A stretch of 64,000 nt of DNA from Paracoccus lutimaris (GTDB taxonomy: Bacteria; Pseudomonadota; Alphaproteobacteria; Rhodobacterales; Rhodobacteraceae): the NCBI RefSeq assembly GCF_003337565.1, contig NZ_QPJL01000013.1, positions 1 to 64,000 on the forward strand, read 5' to 3'. The number at the start of each line of letters is the position of its first letter. The stretch's first letter is position 1. Position numbers and translations under genes: made by a program. This document shows positions 9,701 through 18,660 of this stretch, in pieces. The notes under the pieces are model-generated. The model did not search any database and was not told the DNA's origin. It saw only the letters and a list, made by a program, of their open reading frames with translations.

Positions 9701-10198
9701 GGATCGCGCGACCAGGCTGATCGAACCGTTGTCATTCACCCGCCAGGTCTCGAAAGAGGTCTGGCCGTTGCGCACCGAGTACAGGAAATGCCCCTGCGGG
9801 GTCTCGAATTCGCCAAGCAGGATGACATCGCCCGTCAGCCGGTTCGGGCCCTGCAACTGGACGACGGCGCCGAAATTTCCCCCGGTCTCGATCAGGGTGC
9901 CGAGGCCCATGCCGTTGATCAGGCCGGCGCTGAACAGGGCCGGCTGGCCCGACAATTCGATCACCACCGCCCGGGGATCGCCAACATATCCCAGCATGGT
10001 CGCATAGCCGCGGCTGTCGATCATCTGGATCGGTTGCTGCGGCGTGGTGATCTGATATGCGGCGAAACCGCCGCCGATATGGGTCACGCTGTAAAGCGTA
10101 TATCCAGACTGGCCCGCATGAATCTGCAGGTCGGTGACATTGGTCACGAAGCTGGTCGTGGTGCCGATATATGTCGCGACATGGCTGTAGCGGAGCAT
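6773..10198 (-). CDS. RTX calcium-binding exoprotein
   Basis: This 1141-residue protein has an N-terminal part of about 380 residues that reads like a beta-propeller (repeated short VVVG/VFVGGG strands). It then carries a few hundred residues of nonapeptide RTX repeats of the GGxGxDxLx type, from about 395 and densely from 515 to 1045. The C-terminal domain (GADVFVF, DFRRGEDVIDMSGL, DLDGDGRADLTI) resembles those of type I-secreted RTX proteins. There is no N-terminal signal peptide, as expected for type I export. A 126-residue-period internal duplication is present. No protease zinc motif is visible, so the role may be adhesin or surface layer. The likely exporter is encoded at 45.0-46.8 kb and 43.6-45.1 kb. 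Confidence 0.9.
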   Translation of the reverse strand: MLRYSHVATYIGTTTSFVTNVTDLQIHAGQSGYTLYSVTHIGGGFAAYQITTPQQPIQMIDSRGYATMLGYVGDPRAVVIELSGQPALFSAGLINGMGLGTLIETGGNFGAVVQLQGPNRLTGDVILLGEFETPQGHFLYSVRNGQTSFETWRVNDNGSISLVARSGLPWGDGMQGTEISDMQVVALGDRNFMVSASALGNYVAVQMLNSNGTVDGATMLWADRGLGLNQPTHLTTVTVGTVTYVVVGSSQSSSLTTLRLTYSGELLPVDHVIDELTTRFRGATALDSVTIDGRAFVFVGGGDDGISVFTMTPEGRLLHLVTLSDTDDRTLADVSSLSAAVINGQIVLFVTSQTESGITQFVFDPGQVGITRVVGADWQHGTSGNDMMQASAATLGLLGDAGDDVLIAGSAPLRMTGGDGADTFVPREVNGRINIMDFEPGVDRLDLSLLGMIRSTAQLVFSPQSNGIKIFFGNSVIWIRTRDETMLQASYFDNSLFPIAHYDPPNMRTNIIGTSGDDRLTASRYGSFISSHGGNDLLLGREGNDTLIGGAGNDTISGDAGNDTLRGDDANDVLRGNDGNDHISGGNGSDGLNGGAGNDTLLGDAGNDLLMGEVGDDWMKDQSGHNTLWGGNGNDLLLTGGGNDLLNGGNGNDTLIGNGGNDQMDGSDGNDRVDGGAGRDTINGGRGNDTLLGGEAVDVMRGEDGNDYISGGYDHDVLNGGAGDDTLLGDAGNDLLIGEEGNDRLQDQSGHNTLWGGNGDDLLLTGGGNDLLNGGHGDNRLIANGGNDRLVVGNGGDLLDGGPGNDLLDSGAGDDTLYGGIGNDTMNGGIGNDILAGQHGDDRMLGMSGNDVMDGHDGRDLIAGHAGNDTMRGGSGDDTLYGSTGQDSLLGESGNDSLHGNDGNDSIRGGAGADWIDAGAGADFVIADAGNDTVSGREGNDTIWALGGHNLLLAGDGDDVILAFAGNDRLHGQSGKDSLTAGAGNDLVYGGIGNDMLNGGEGTDILFGDEGDDRLLGGQGNDRLEGGEGNDLLDAGAGSDRLMGGRGADVFVFTMRGDFDGSHDSIHDFRRGEDVIDMSGLNLTYIGTAQFSGGGVGGQVRTYWTQQTARVLEIDLDGDGRADLTISVGSIGPPTDADLLL
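7870..8488. repeat. Internal duplication in RTX gene, 378-bp period
   Basis: Bases about 7870-8110 match about 8248-8488 at a constant offset of 378 bases (126 codons). Both copies encode the same unusual non-RTX insert DQSGHNTLWGGNG followed by DLLLTGGGNDLLNGG. This goes beyond the ordinary 9-residue repetition and indicates a block duplication within the repeat domain. Confidence 0.8.
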
Positions 10199-10405
10199 GG
10201 GATCTGATCGCAGTTGGTTGTCGGTTCTCAGGCAGGGTTACGGGTGGCTGCTTAAAAATTCCCTTACCCTGCGGCGCTGGCCATCCTCTATTCCCGGTGC
10301 ATTTTACCGGTTCGAGGGATAGACTGGGGCGCAGTGGCGGTCCTTGTGCCCGCGCGCGAGTTCCTTCATACGCTGTTACGCGTGACGCCAATCCGGTTGA
10401 GACAG

Positions 10406-10987
10406 ATGTATATAGAAAAGACCCCGCTGCCCGGCGTGCTGGTCCTGGTCCCGAAGCGTATCGGCGACGCTCGGGGTTTCTTTTCCGAAAGCTGGAACCG
10501 CAAGACCCTGCTGGCAGCAGGCGTGGAACTGCCGGAATTCGTGCAGGACAACCATTCCATGTCGGCGGCCATCGGCACGCTGCGCGGGCTGCATTTCCAG
10601 TCTCCGCCGCATGCGCAGGGCAAGCTGGTGCGCTGCGGGCGCGGGCGGCTTTTCGACGTCGCCGTCGATATCCGCAAGGGCAGCCCAACTTACGGGCAAT
10701 GGTACGGTGCCGAACTGTCCTTTGAGAATGCCCGGCAGCTATGGATTCCGGCGGGCTTTCTGCACGGCTTCGTGACCCGCGAGGCCGATACCGAAATTGC
10801 CTATAAATGTACCGATCATTACGCCCCGGAATGCGATGGCGGGGTCGCCTGGGACAGCGTCGGCATCGACTGGGGCGATGGGATCAAGCCGCTCTTGTCC
10901 GCCAAGGATGCGGGTGCGCCCGCGCTTGCGGATTTCGACAGCCCCTTCACCTATGCGGGGCCCTTTGATTACGAGGCGAGATTATGA
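10406..10987 (+). CDS. rfbC: dTDP-4-dehydrorhamnose 3,5-epimerase
   Basis: This 193-residue cupin enzyme epimerises C3 and C5 of dTDP-4-keto-6-deoxyglucose, the third step of dTDP-L-rhamnose synthesis. GLHFQ near residue 64 carries the catalytic histidine region, and IPAGFLHGF near 117 is the second family block. The ATG at 10406 ([11 protein letters not shown]) was chosen over an upstream in-frame ATG because it matches the family N-terminus. It begins the four-gene operon and overlaps rfbB by 4 bases. Confidence 0.95.
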   Translation: MYIEKTPLPGVLVLVPKRIGDARGFFSESWNRKTLLAAGVELPEFVQDNHSMSAAIGTLRGLHFQSPPHAQGKLVRCGRGRLFDVAVDIRKGSPTYGQWYGAELSFENARQLWIPAGFLHGFVTREADTEIAYKCTDHYAPECDGGVAWDSVGIDWGDGIKPLLSAKDAGAPALADFDSPFTYAGPFDYEARL

Positions 10988-12021
10988 AGATTCTGGTAAC
11001 GGGTGGCGCGGGTTTCATCGGATCGGCCGTGGTGCGGCTGGCCGTGCGCCGCGGGCATGAGGTGGTCAATCTGGACGCCCTGACCTATGCCGCGAACCTT
11101 GAAAACGTGGCCTCGGTTTCGAACAGCCCGCTTTACAGCTTTGAACAGGCCGATATCCGCGACCGCGAGGCGCTGGACCGCGTGCTGGACACGCACAAGC
11201 CCGATGCGGTCATGCATCTGGCCGCCGAAAGCCATGTCGACCGCTCGATCGACGGGCCGGGGGCGTTCATCGAAACCAATGTGACCGGCACCTATAACCT
11301 GCTTGAGGCCGCGCGCGCCTACTGGACCCGGTCCGGCAAGCCCGCGGGGTTCCGTTTCCATCACATCTCGACCGACGAGGTCTTTGGCTCGCTGGGCGAG
11401 ACCGGCCAGTTCACCGAGGAAACCTCCTATGACCCGCGCAGCCCCTATTCGGCCAGCAAGGCGGCCTCGGACCATCTGGTGCGGGCGTGGCATGAAACCT
11501 ATGGCCTGCCGGTGGTGCTGACCAATTGCTCGAACAATTACGGGCCGTTCCATTTCCCTGAAAAGCTGGTGCCGGTGGTGATTCTGAACGCGCTGCATGG
11601 CCGCCCGATCCCGGTCTATGGCGATGGCGGAAATGTCCGCGACTGGCTCTATGTCGAGGATCACGCCGACGCGCTGCTCTTGGTGCTGGAAAAGGGCGAG
11701 CTGGGCCGCAGCTACAATATCGGCGGAGAGAACGAGGCGAAGAATATCGACCTTGTCCGTACCATCTGCGCCGAAATGGACCGGCTGTGCCCCGAAAATG
11801 CGCCTCATGACCAGCTGATCACCTTTGTCACCGACCGTCCCGGCCATGACCGCCGCTATGCGATCGACCCCGACCGCATCCGCAACGAGCTGGGCTGGCG
11901 CCCCTCGGTCACGGTCGAGGAGGGGCTGCGGCGCACCGTCGAATGGTACCTTGAGAACCAGGACTGGTGGCGCCCGCTGCTGGCCCGTGAGGGCGTCGGC
12001 CAAAGGCTGGGCAAGGCATGA
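10984..12021 (+). CDS. rfbB: dTDP-glucose 4,6-dehydratase
   Basis: This 345-residue extended short-chain dehydrogenase converts dTDP-glucose to dTDP-4-keto-6-deoxyglucose using tightly bound NAD. The Rossmann motif GGAGFIG is at residues 7-13. The STDEVFG segment near 132 and the catalytic YSASK near 157 are intact. Start and stop codons overlap those of rfbC and rfbD by 4 bases each, pointing to translational coupling. Confidence 0.97.
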   Translation: MKILVTGGAGFIGSAVVRLAVRRGHEVVNLDALTYAANLENVASVSNSPLYSFEQADIRDREALDRVLDTHKPDAVMHLAAESHVDRSIDGPGAFIETNVTGTYNLLEAARAYWTRSGKPAGFRFHHISTDEVFGSLGETGQFTEETSYDPRSPYSASKAASDHLVRAWHETYGLPVVLTNCSNNYGPFHFPEKLVPVVILNALHGRPIPVYGDGGNVRDWLYVEDHADALLLVLEKGELGRSYNIGGENEAKNIDLVRTICAEMDRLCPENAPHDQLITFVTDRPGHDRRYAIDPDRIRNELGWRPSVTVEEGLRRTVEWYLENQDWWRPLLAREGVGQRLGKA

Positions 12022-12869
12022 GCGGCATCCTGGTCTTTGGCCAGGCCGGGCAGGTCGCGCGCGAGCTGGCCCGCCTTGCGCCGGATGCGCATTTCCTGGA
12101 CCGCGAGGCCGCCGACCTGACCGATCCCAAGGCCTGCGCAGCGGCAATTCGCGCGTCAGGCTGCACTGCGGTCATCAATGCCGCCGCCCATACCGCCGTC
12201 GACCGCGCCGAATCCGAATCGGATCTGGCCCGCCTCATCAATGGTGAAGCCCCCGCCGCCATGGCCCGTGCGGCAGCCGATCTGGGAGTGCCCTTCGTCC
12301 ATATCTCGACCGACTATGTCTTTGACGGCTCGGGTACGCGGCCTTGGGTGGAAACCGATCCGACCGACCCCCTTGGCGTCTATGGCGCGACGAAACTCGC
12401 TGGCGAGCAGGGCATTGCTGCCGCTGGCGGGCAATGGGCGGTCCTGCGCACATCCTGGGTGTTCTCCGCCCATGGCGCGAATTTCGTGAAAACGATGCTG
12501 CGGCTGGGGGCCGAGCGCGAGGAACTGCGCGTCGTGGCGGACCAGCACGGTGGCCCGACCCCGGCCGCCGATATCGCTGGCGCCTGCCTGACCATGGCGC
12601 GGGCCATGCGCGTCGATCCCGCGCGGGGCGGCACCTATCACTTTTCGGGCGCGTCGGACACGACCTGGGCCGGCTTTGCCCGCGAGATCATGACGCAGGC
12701 CGGGCTTGCCTGCCGGGTCACTGATATTGCAAGCTCGGACTATCCCACCCCGGCGCGGCGTCCGGGGAATTCGCGACTGGACTGCGCCGCCATCGCGCGC
12801 GATTTCGGCATTGCCCGTCCCGACTGGCGCGCCGGACTTGCCCAAGTGTTGTTGGAGTTGAAGCCATGA
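12018..12869 (+). CDS. rfbD: dTDP-4-dehydrorhamnose reductase
   Basis: This 283-residue NADPH-dependent enzyme performs the final reduction to dTDP-L-rhamnose. It shows the N-terminal nucleotide-binding loop GQAGQVA, the STDYVFDG block near 97, and the catalytic YGATK near 122. It overlaps both rfbB and rfbA by 4 bases. No odd features. Confidence 0.95.
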   Translation: MSGILVFGQAGQVARELARLAPDAHFLDREAADLTDPKACAAAIRASGCTAVINAAAHTAVDRAESESDLARLINGEAPAAMARAAADLGVPFVHISTDYVFDGSGTRPWVETDPTDPLGVYGATKLAGEQGIAAAGGQWAVLRTSWVFSAHGANFVKTMLRLGAEREELRVVADQHGGPTPAADIAGACLTMARAMRVDPARGGTYHFSGASDTTWAGFAREIMTQAGLACRVTDIASSDYPTPARRPGNSRLDCAAIARDFGIARPDWRAGLAQVLLELKP

Positions 12870-13768
12870 CCAATCCCGTGATGACCACTGCCGATGCCCC
12901 CGCGCGCAAGGGCATCATTCTGGCCGGCGGCTCGGGAACGCGGCTTTACCCGATCACCATGGGCGTCTCCAAGCAGCTGCTGCCGATCTATGACAAGCCG
13001 ATGATCTATTACCCGATCTCGGTCCTGATGCTGTCGGGCATCCGCGAGATCGCCATCATCACCACCCCCGAGGATCAGGACCAGTTCCGCCGTCTTCTGG
13101 GGGACGGCGCGCAATGGGGGCTGAACTTTGACTATATCGTCCAGCCCTCGCCGGACGGGCTGGCGCAGGCCTATATCCTGGCCGAGGATTTTCTGGCCGG
13201 GGCGCCCTCGGCCATGGTGCTGGGCGACAATATCTTCTTTGGCCACGGCTTGCCGCAACTGCTTGCGGCGGCGGATCAACGCCCGCAGGGTGGCACGGTA
13301 TTCGGCTATCGCGTGGCGGACCCGGAACGCTATGGCGTCGTGGCCTTCGACGGCGATGGGACGGTGAATGCGATCATCGAAAAGCCCGAGAAGCCGCCAT
13401 CGGATTATGCGGTCACTGGTCTCTATTTCCTGGACGGTACCGCGCCCGAGCGCGCGCGCCAGGTGCGGCCCTCTGCCCGCGGTGAGCTGGAAATCACCAC
13501 CCTGCTCGAGACCTATCTGCATGATGGCCAATTGACGGTCGAGCGGATGGGCCGGGGATTCGCCTGGCTTGATACCGGCACCCATGCCAGCTTGCTGGAC
13601 GCCGGGAATTTCGTCCGCACGCTGGAGCAGCGGCAGGGTCTTCAAACCGGCTGCCCCGATGAGATCGCCTATAATCAGGGCTGGATCAATGCCGATGCGC
13701 TGCGCGAGCGGGCGCGGAAATTCGCCAAAAACGAATATGGTCGCTACCTGGCGCGCCTGCTGGGATAG
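12866..13768 (+). CDS. rfbA: Glucose-1-phosphate thymidylyltransferase
   Basis: This 300-residue nucleotidyltransferase makes dTDP-glucose from dTTP and glucose 1-phosphate, the first step of the pathway. The signature [11 protein letters not shown] is near residues 19-29, and [15 protein letters not shown] and the LGDNIFFG block follow. It is the last gene of the rfbC-B-D-A operon. A 42-base gap separates it from the converging glycosyltransferase gene. Confidence 0.96.
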   Translation: MTNPVMTTADAPARKGIILAGGSGTRLYPITMGVSKQLLPIYDKPMIYYPISVLMLSGIREIAIITTPEDQDQFRRLLGDGAQWGLNFDYIVQPSPDGLAQAYILAEDFLAGAPSAMVLGDNIFFGHGLPQLLAAADQRPQGGTVFGYRVADPERYGVVAFDGDGTVNAIIEKPEKPPSDYAVTGLYFLDGTAPERARQVRPSARGELEITTLLETYLHDGQLTVERMGRGFAWLDTGTHASLLDAGNFVRTLEQRQGLQTGCPDEIAYNQGWINADALRERARKFAKNEYGRYLARLLG

Positions 13769-13810
13769 ATGCCAGAGATCCGCTGCACGCCGCCGGATCC
13801 CGCTGGCCTG

Positions 13811-14746
13811 CTAGGTTTCGCTGCGCAGGCGCCCGGCCAGCGTTGCCGCAAGCACGGCGGCAGTCCCCATCCCGGTTTGCCGGTATAGCCGCATCGCCAG
13901 CACGGCCCGCAGCGCCCTTGGCCCGGGTGCCGAAAGGACCTCGCCAAAACGATGCAGCAGGGCCTGGTTTTCCGGCAGCATCAGATCGGCGACAGGCTCA
14001 AGTGCCCGTTGGTTTCGTGCCAGCCAACCCGCAAAGCTGCCATCAAACAGCATCGAGAGCCGGGCGGCCTTCGCACGCGCGGTATCGTTGCGCCCCATGA
14101 CGTTGCCGGGATGCTGGCGGTACAGAAGTACCTGCGCCGTGTCGCGTTTGATGACGGCGCCGGCACCGGACAAAACCTGATAAGCCCACCAGTCATGTGA
14201 CACGATATCCGCCGCTTCGGCGGCGGCCGCCGCTGCTTGCAGCAGCGCCAGCGCGGCCGAGTTGGCAAGGATGGTGTTCCCCGGAAGGCAAGCCTGGATC
14301 AGGGCATTGCGGAACGTGAAGGGACCGGGAAAGGCAGGCGCCGCGGTCAGTGGCGTCAGGTTTTCGTCGCATATGGTGGTCCGGGCGGCATAGATGGCGG
14401 GTCCGCTTAATCCCGACAGAAAGGCGATTCCGCGCGCCAGCCGATCCGGCAGCCAAGTGTCGTCCTGATCCGAATAGGCCAGCCAGCCGTTGGGATCGGC
14501 GCGGCGCGTCAAATGCAGGAAGTTTCGCGTTGCGCCCTGTCGCGGGCCATCGATCAACTCGACCTGGCCTGGCGCGCAATCGCGGGCGAAATCCGTGACG
14601 ACCTGCCGTGTCCCGTCCGTCGAGCCGTCATCCGATACGACCAATCGCCAGCCTGTCGCAGTTTGTCGTGCTATGCTGTCAAGCTGTGGGCGAATGAAGC
14701 GCGCACCATTATAGCTTGCCATGGCGATGGTGATGGGCGGGTGCAA
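13811..14746 (-). CDS. Family 2 glycosyltransferase
   Basis: This protein of about 311 residues has the GT-A fold signatures ITIAMASYNG at the start, VVSDDGSTDGT near 40 and the DxD-type YSDQDDTW near 91. SDQDD is common among rhamnosyltransferases, and the gene faces the dTDP-rhamnose operon, so rhamnose transfer to a surface polysaccharide is a reasonable inference. The open frame extends upstream into fliL. A TTG at 14746 with GGAG 8 bases before it avoids that overlap and is preferred; an ATG at 14722 is the alternative. Confidence 0.8.
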   Translation of the reverse strand: MHPPITIAMASYNGARFIRPQLDSIARQTATGWRLVVSDDGSTDGTRQVVTDFARDCAPGQVELIDGPRQGATRNFLHLTRRADPNGWLAYSDQDDTWLPDRLARGIAFLSGLSGPAIYAARTTICDENLTPLTAAPAFPGPFTFRNALIQACLPGNTILANSAALALLQAAAAAAEAADIVSHDWWAYQVLSGAGAVIKRDTAQVLLYRQHPGNVMGRNDTARAKAARLSMLFDGSFAGWLARNQRALEPVADLMLPENQALLHRFGEVLSAPGPRALRAVLAMRLYRQTGMGTAAVLAATLAGRLRSET

Positions 14747-14816
14747 GCCGGTCTCCGTCTGATTGGGTTCGGACCCCGCGCCAATATACGCTTGTGCCCG
14801 GCTCGGCCAGCAAAAG

Positions 14817-15386
14817 CTATTGTTCCTGCCGGCCGATATCCTCGATGAGGATGCGCTGGACATCGGTGCCGCCCGCGCGCTGTCCGGCTGCAAGCAACGA
14901 GTTGCGCAGCCGTTGCAGGCTGGTTTCTGCCGTATAGTTGCCGTCGAAGCCCCCGGTATTGGCCTCGATCATCAGCGCACTCAACAGTGCGTCGCGCAGC
15001 CTGGCCTCCTGTGCCTCGATCTTCGGGCGCGCCGAGGCCGGCATCTCGATGCTGAGCGTCAGGACCATGATCGCGGTCGGCGATCCGTTGCGGATGATGG
15101 GAACAAAGAACTGGTTCGGGAACTTGAACCAGTCGGTTTCGCCACCCCCGGCATCGGACGCGGCCTCGCCATGCCCGTCTGCGGTGGCATGTTCTTCGGA
15201 CCCCGCTTCCGCATCATGACCACTGGCTGCGTCATGGCTCGAAGCCTCGGAATCGCTGGTTGCCGCGTGATCCTCTGCCGAAACCGATTTCTCGTCGGTT
15301 TTGGGGGCGTGCAGCAAATCTCCACCGATCGCCCCACCGACGAAACCAAGCACCGGCAGGACAAATATCAGGACTTTCTTGATCAT
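14817..15386 (-). CDS. fliL: Flagellar basal-body protein FliL
   Basis: This protein of about 189 residues has an N-terminal transmembrane segment (KKVLIFVLPVLGFVGGAIGG), a long Asp/Glu/His/Ala-rich linker of about 60 residues, and the periplasmic FliL domain. FliL associates with the stator and basal body. The ATG at 15386 was chosen because GAGAGG lies 7 bases upstream. It is the last flagellar gene of this transcript, next to flgH. The acidic, histidine-rich linker is longer than in typical FliL. Confidence 0.85.
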   Translation of the reverse strand: MIKKVLIFVLPVLGFVGGAIGGDLLHAPKTDEKSVSAEDHAATSDSEASSHDAASGHDAEAGSEEHATADGHGEAASDAGGGETDWFKFPNQFFVPIIRNGSPTAIMVLTLSIEMPASARPKIEAQEARLRDALLSALMIEANTGGFDGNYTAETSLQRLRNSLLAAGQRAGGTDVQRILIEDIGRQEQ

Positions 15387-15397
15387 GGCCGCACCTC

Positions 15398-16150
15398 TCA
15401 ATACGGAAGAATGATATCCGCGACCTGCTGGCCGTAGCGCGGTTGCTGGACGTCGCTGATCTGACCGTGTCCACCATATGAGATGCGGGCACCCGCGATC
15501 CGGTCATAGGCGATTTCATTGCGGCGATCGATATCCGAGGGACGTACGAAGCCGCTGACCGTCAGCTCGCGGACCTCGTAGTTTACGCGGACTTCCTGGG
15601 TGCCCTGGATGCGCAGGACCCCGTTGGGCAGTCTGTCGACGACCGTTGCGGCGACCCGCAATGTCAGCTTGTCCCGACGCGAGATGTTTCCGCTGCCCTT
15701 ATAGGTCGAGGACGCCTTCGCCTCGGCCAGCGGGTCAACGCCGGCGCCCTCGGGCAGGACTTCGCTCAGACGCTGCGGCAGGCCCATCATCTGCGGGATG
15801 CCGACCTTGTCGGCAGAGCTGCGCGACCGGCCCGAACTGTTCTGCATCTCTGCCTTGTCGTCGATTTCAATGACGACCGTCAGGATATCGCCGCGATTCG
15901 AGGCGCGACGATCGGCGACCAGTGAATTCTGCGTTGTCCGCCAGAGCGACGCGGCACTGTCGGGGCGATCGGGCAGTTCCTCAATGCCATAGCCCGCCGA
16001 ACTCATGGCCTGGAATTCGACGCTGCTTTCGGGCTCGGTCATTCCCGGTACTCTGCCGATCTGTGTCACGCGCCCGCAGGCAGACATGACCAACATGATC
16101 GACATGGCCAGGGCCACCGAGCGAGTGTTGAGAGGGATGAACCGGGGCAT
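15398..16150 (-). CDS. flgH: Flagellar L-ring lipoprotein
   Basis: This 250-residue outer-membrane lipoprotein forms the L ring around the rod. A lipobox (LVMSAC) places the lipidated cysteine at about residue 25. The conserved blocks SLWRTTQNSLVADRRA, NRGDILTVVIEI, and VSGFVRPSDI near the C-terminus are all present. It lies between flgA and fliL. The P-ring gene flgI is not adjacent. Confidence 0.95.
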   Translation of the reverse strand: MPRFIPLNTRSVALAMSIMLVMSACGRVTQIGRVPGMTEPESSVEFQAMSSAGYGIEELPDRPDSAASLWRTTQNSLVADRRASNRGDILTVVIEIDDKAEMQNSSGRSRSSADKVGIPQMMGLPQRLSEVLPEGAGVDPLAEAKASSTYKGSGNISRRDKLTLRVAATVVDRLPNGVLRIQGTQEVRVNYEVRELTVSGFVRPSDIDRRNEIAYDRIAGARISYGGHGQISDVQQPRYGQQVADIILPY

Positions 16151-16161
16151 GTTGGCTTCCT

Positions 16162-16581
16162 TCAGAATTGTTCGACGACGACGGTTCCGTTCGGTGCAAT
16201 ACGCCCGGATACGGTAACGCGTGAGGCGGTGTTCATGACGCGGATGACCTGACCGACACTGCCGGCAGACAGGGCGCGGCCCTCTGCCTCGATCCGAAGT
16301 GCCGATTTTTCATATGCCAGTGTGACCATCTGGTTACGATTGATGGCGGTGGGTGCGGTCAGGAACGATGCCTCGATCCGCCGTCCTTCATAGACGATGA
16401 CGCGCAGCTGCTGGCCGACCACTTGCGAGATGTTGTCGGGCAATCCGTCGCCCTCGGCGGTTGCGGCGACATCGGTCGGCATGATGATCGTTCCTGCCGG
16501 AAGGGTGCGCTGCGCGATCAGTGACCCAGCCGAGGCGCAGGCTGGCATAAGCAAGACAGCAAGAAGCAGCGCTTTCATCAT
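16162..16581 (-). CDS. flgA: Flagellar P-ring assembly chaperone
   Basis: This short FlgA of 139 residues starts with a signal peptide (LLLAVLLMPACASA) and carries the SAF-type domain with RTLPAGTIIMPTDV and the C-terminal GQVIRVMNTASRVTVSGRI block. It assists P-ring assembly in the periplasm. It overlaps the flgG stop by 4 bases, and two consecutive ATG codons are possible starts. Many alphaproteobacteria have this compact form. Confidence 0.9.
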   Translation of the reverse strand: MMKALLLAVLLMPACASAGSLIAQRTLPAGTIIMPTDVAATAEGDGLPDNISQVVGQQLRVIVYEGRRIEASFLTAPTAINRNQMVTLAYEKSALRIEAEGRALSAGSVGQVIRVMNTASRVTVSGRIAPNGTVVVEQF

Positions 16582-17363
16582 CGCACCTGCACCGTCGTTC
16601 CCAGCATCTGGTCGGCTGCGGTGATGACCTTGGAGTTCAGCTCATATCCGCGCTGAGCCTTGATCAGTTCGGCGATCTCGCGCACCGGATCGACCGAGCT
16701 TTCCTCGAGATAGCCGGCGCGGATCGTACCCAGACCCTCTTCGCCGGGCGTTGCGACCTGTGGCGCGCCCGAGGCTGTGCTTTCCAGAAACAGGTTCGAC
16801 CCGATCGCCTCGAGGCCCTTTTCGTTGACGAAATTCGCCAATGTGATCTGGCCAAGATTCTCGGGTTCGACGCGGTCGTTGAAATAGGCGAAGACCTCGC
16901 CATTCGCGTTGATCGCGATGCTGCGCGCATCTTGCGGAATGGTGATGTCGGGAACCAGCGGATAGCCATCGGACGTAACCACCTGACCCTCGGCCGAGCG
17001 TTTAAGGCTGCCGTCGCGGGTATAGGCCGAAACCCCGGACGGTAGCGTGACCTCAAGATAGCCATAGCCATCAATCGCCACGTCCAGATCGCCATTCGTC
17101 TGATTGAGCGTGCCTTGACCCAACATGACCGTAACGGCCGCCGGCCGCACGCCCAGGCCCAGCTGCACCCCCGCCGGTACCATGGCACCATTGGTTGCGG
17201 TCAGCGTACCGGGGCGAACCGCCTGCTGGTACTGCAGATCGGCGAATTCGGCGCGCCGCGGATTGTAACCGGTGGTCGACATGTTTGCGAGGTTGTTCGA
17301 AATGACATCGACGCGCGTCTGCTGCGCGCTCATGCCGGTTGCTGCGATCTGAAGTGCTCTCAT
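16578..17363 (-). CDS. flgG: Distal rod protein
   Basis: This 261-residue rod protein has the N-terminal axial motif (MRALQIAATGMSAQQTRVDVISNNLAN) and the C-terminal ANVDP-like region (ESSVDPVREIAELIKAQRGYELNSKVI) shared by rod and hook proteins. The ATG at 17363 with AAAGGG upstream was chosen over a GTG 15 bases earlier. The gene follows flgF closely and precedes flgA, as in other alphaproteobacterial clusters. Confidence 0.95.
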   Translation of the reverse strand: MRALQIAATGMSAQQTRVDVISNNLANMSTTGYNPRRAEFADLQYQQAVRPGTLTATNGAMVPAGVQLGLGVRPAAVTVMLGQGTLNQTNGDLDVAIDGYGYLEVTLPSGVSAYTRDGSLKRSAEGQVVTSDGYPLVPDITIPQDARSIAINANGEVFAYFNDRVEPENLGQITLANFVNEKGLEAIGSNLFLESTASGAPQVATPGEEGLGTIRAGYLEESSVDPVREIAELIKAQRGYELNSKVITAADQMLGTTVQVR

Positions 17364-17374
17364 GTTCTGCCCTT

Positions 17375-18091
17375 TCACCGGGTCATCGAGGTGATGGTCA
17401 TGCGGATGCGCTGGTCTTCCTGATCAAGAAAACTCTGGCCAAGTTCGTAGGCGCGCTGGACCTCGACCATGCGGGCCATTTCCAGCACCGGGTCGACATT
17501 CGATTCCTCGAGAAAGCCTTGCCGCACGATCGGTTCCTCAAGTGCTTCGACCGCACCGCCTGGGTCGAACAGCGTGCCCGATTCATGCTGCAAGCGCGAC
17601 GGGTCCGGGCTTTCAAAAACCCCGATCCGACTGATCGGATTGCCATCGGCCGAGATCGTGCCGTCGGTGCCGATCCCGACGCTGCGTGCCCCCGCGGGAA
17701 TGACGATGGGGGCCTGGCCCTCATCAAGCAGCTGATAGCCGTCGGGGTTGACCAGTTCCCCCTCGGCATTTGGCATGAAGGCGCCGGCGCGGGTCAGGCG
17801 CGCGCCTTGCGGCGTTTGCACCATCAGGAAGCCTTCGCCATCGATGGCGACGTCATAGCGGCCGTTGGTCTGTGTCAGCCCGGCCTGCCCAAGATCGACC
17901 ATCCGGCCGCGGCCATTGGCCATGGAGAGCGTGTCGCCATGGCGGTCCAGCGGTACCATGTATTCCGAAAAGATCACCCCTTCGCGACGAAAGCCGGTGG
18001 TGTTGGTATTGGCCATATTGTTCGCGATGGTGCGCATTTCGCGCATCAATCCGGACTGGCGGGTCAGAGCGGCATAGATCGCGTTATCCAC
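17375..18091 (-). CDS. flgF: Proximal rod protein FlgF
   Basis: This 238-residue rod protein has the N-terminal rod motif (REMRTIANNMANTNTTGFRR) and the C-terminal ESNVDPVLEMARMVEVQRAYE block. Gene order after fliQ and before flgG supports FlgF rather than another rod paralogue. It is separated from fliQ by 3 bases. Confidence 0.94.
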   Translation of the reverse strand: MDNAIYAALTRQSGLMREMRTIANNMANTNTTGFRREGVIFSEYMVPLDRHGDTLSMANGRGRMVDLGQAGLTQTNGRYDVAIDGEGFLMVQTPQGARLTRAGAFMPNAEGELVNPDGYQLLDEGQAPIVIPAGARSVGIGTDGTISADGNPISRIGVFESPDPSRLQHESGTLFDPGGAVEALEEPIVRQGFLEESNVDPVLEMARMVEVQRAYELGQSFLDQEDQRIRMTITSMTR

Positions 18092-18094
18092 GGC

Positions 18095-18361
18095 TCAGGA
18101 CCCCGCAATCTGCGGCAGGATCTGGTCATTGAAAAATCCGGCCAGAGTCGCGGTCATGAAGCTCATGCTGACCCAGAAGACCACCAGCATCAGCCCGATC
18201 TTGGGGACGAAGGTCAGCGTCATTTCCTGCACCGAGGTCAGGGCCTGGAAAAGGCCGATCACGACGCCGGTCACCAGCGCCACGATCAGCAGCGGCGCGG
18301 ACATCCTGACGGCGATCCACAATGCCTGACGGGTGAGGTCAAAGATCAGGTTTTCGTCCAT
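18095..18361 (-). CDS. fliQ: Flagellar export gate protein FliQ
   Basis: This 88-residue inner-membrane protein has the two hydrophobic hairpin helices of FliQ and the conserved LFQALTSVQEMTLTFVPK segment between them. It is part of the FliPQR export gate. fliP and fliR are not in this cluster. Confidence 0.95.
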   Translation of the reverse strand: MDENLIFDLTRQALWIAVRMSAPLLIVALVTGVVIGLFQALTSVQEMTLTFVPKIGLMLVVFWVSMSFMTATLAGFFNDQILPQIAGS

Positions 18362-18370
18362 CGCGACACC

Positions 18371-18649
18371 TCAGACCGGCATCCGCAGGATTTCCTGATA
18401 GGCCTCGACAACCTTGTCGCGGATGGCGACGACTGTCTCGAGCGCAATCTCGGCCTGGGCGATGCTTTGCACCAGGTCATGGGTATCGCCCTGGCCGGTC
18501 ATGGCGCCGGTCGCGGCATGGTCGACCTGTTCCATCACCTTGGCAAAATCAGAAGCGGCGGTGGTTACGCCTTGCGGCAGGCCTTCGGCGGGCGAAACGG
18601 CCTGGCGGGCGCGGTCATAGGCGGTGGCGGCGATGCTTGATGTGATCAT
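18371..18649 (-). CDS. fliE: MS-ring/rod junction protein FliE
   Basis: This 92-residue protein shows the FliE pattern of an N-terminal low-complexity region followed by ASDFAKVM and a C-terminal helical block AEIALETVVAIRDKVVEAYQEILRMPV. It links the MS ring to the proximal rod. It lies 11 bases downstream of flgC. Confidence 0.94.
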   Translation of the reverse strand: MITSSIAATAYDRARQAVSPAEGLPQGVTTAASDFAKVMEQVDHAATGAMTGQGDTHDLVQSIAQAEIALETVVAIRDKVVEAYQEILRMPV

Positions 18650-18660
18650 GGGAAGCCCCT

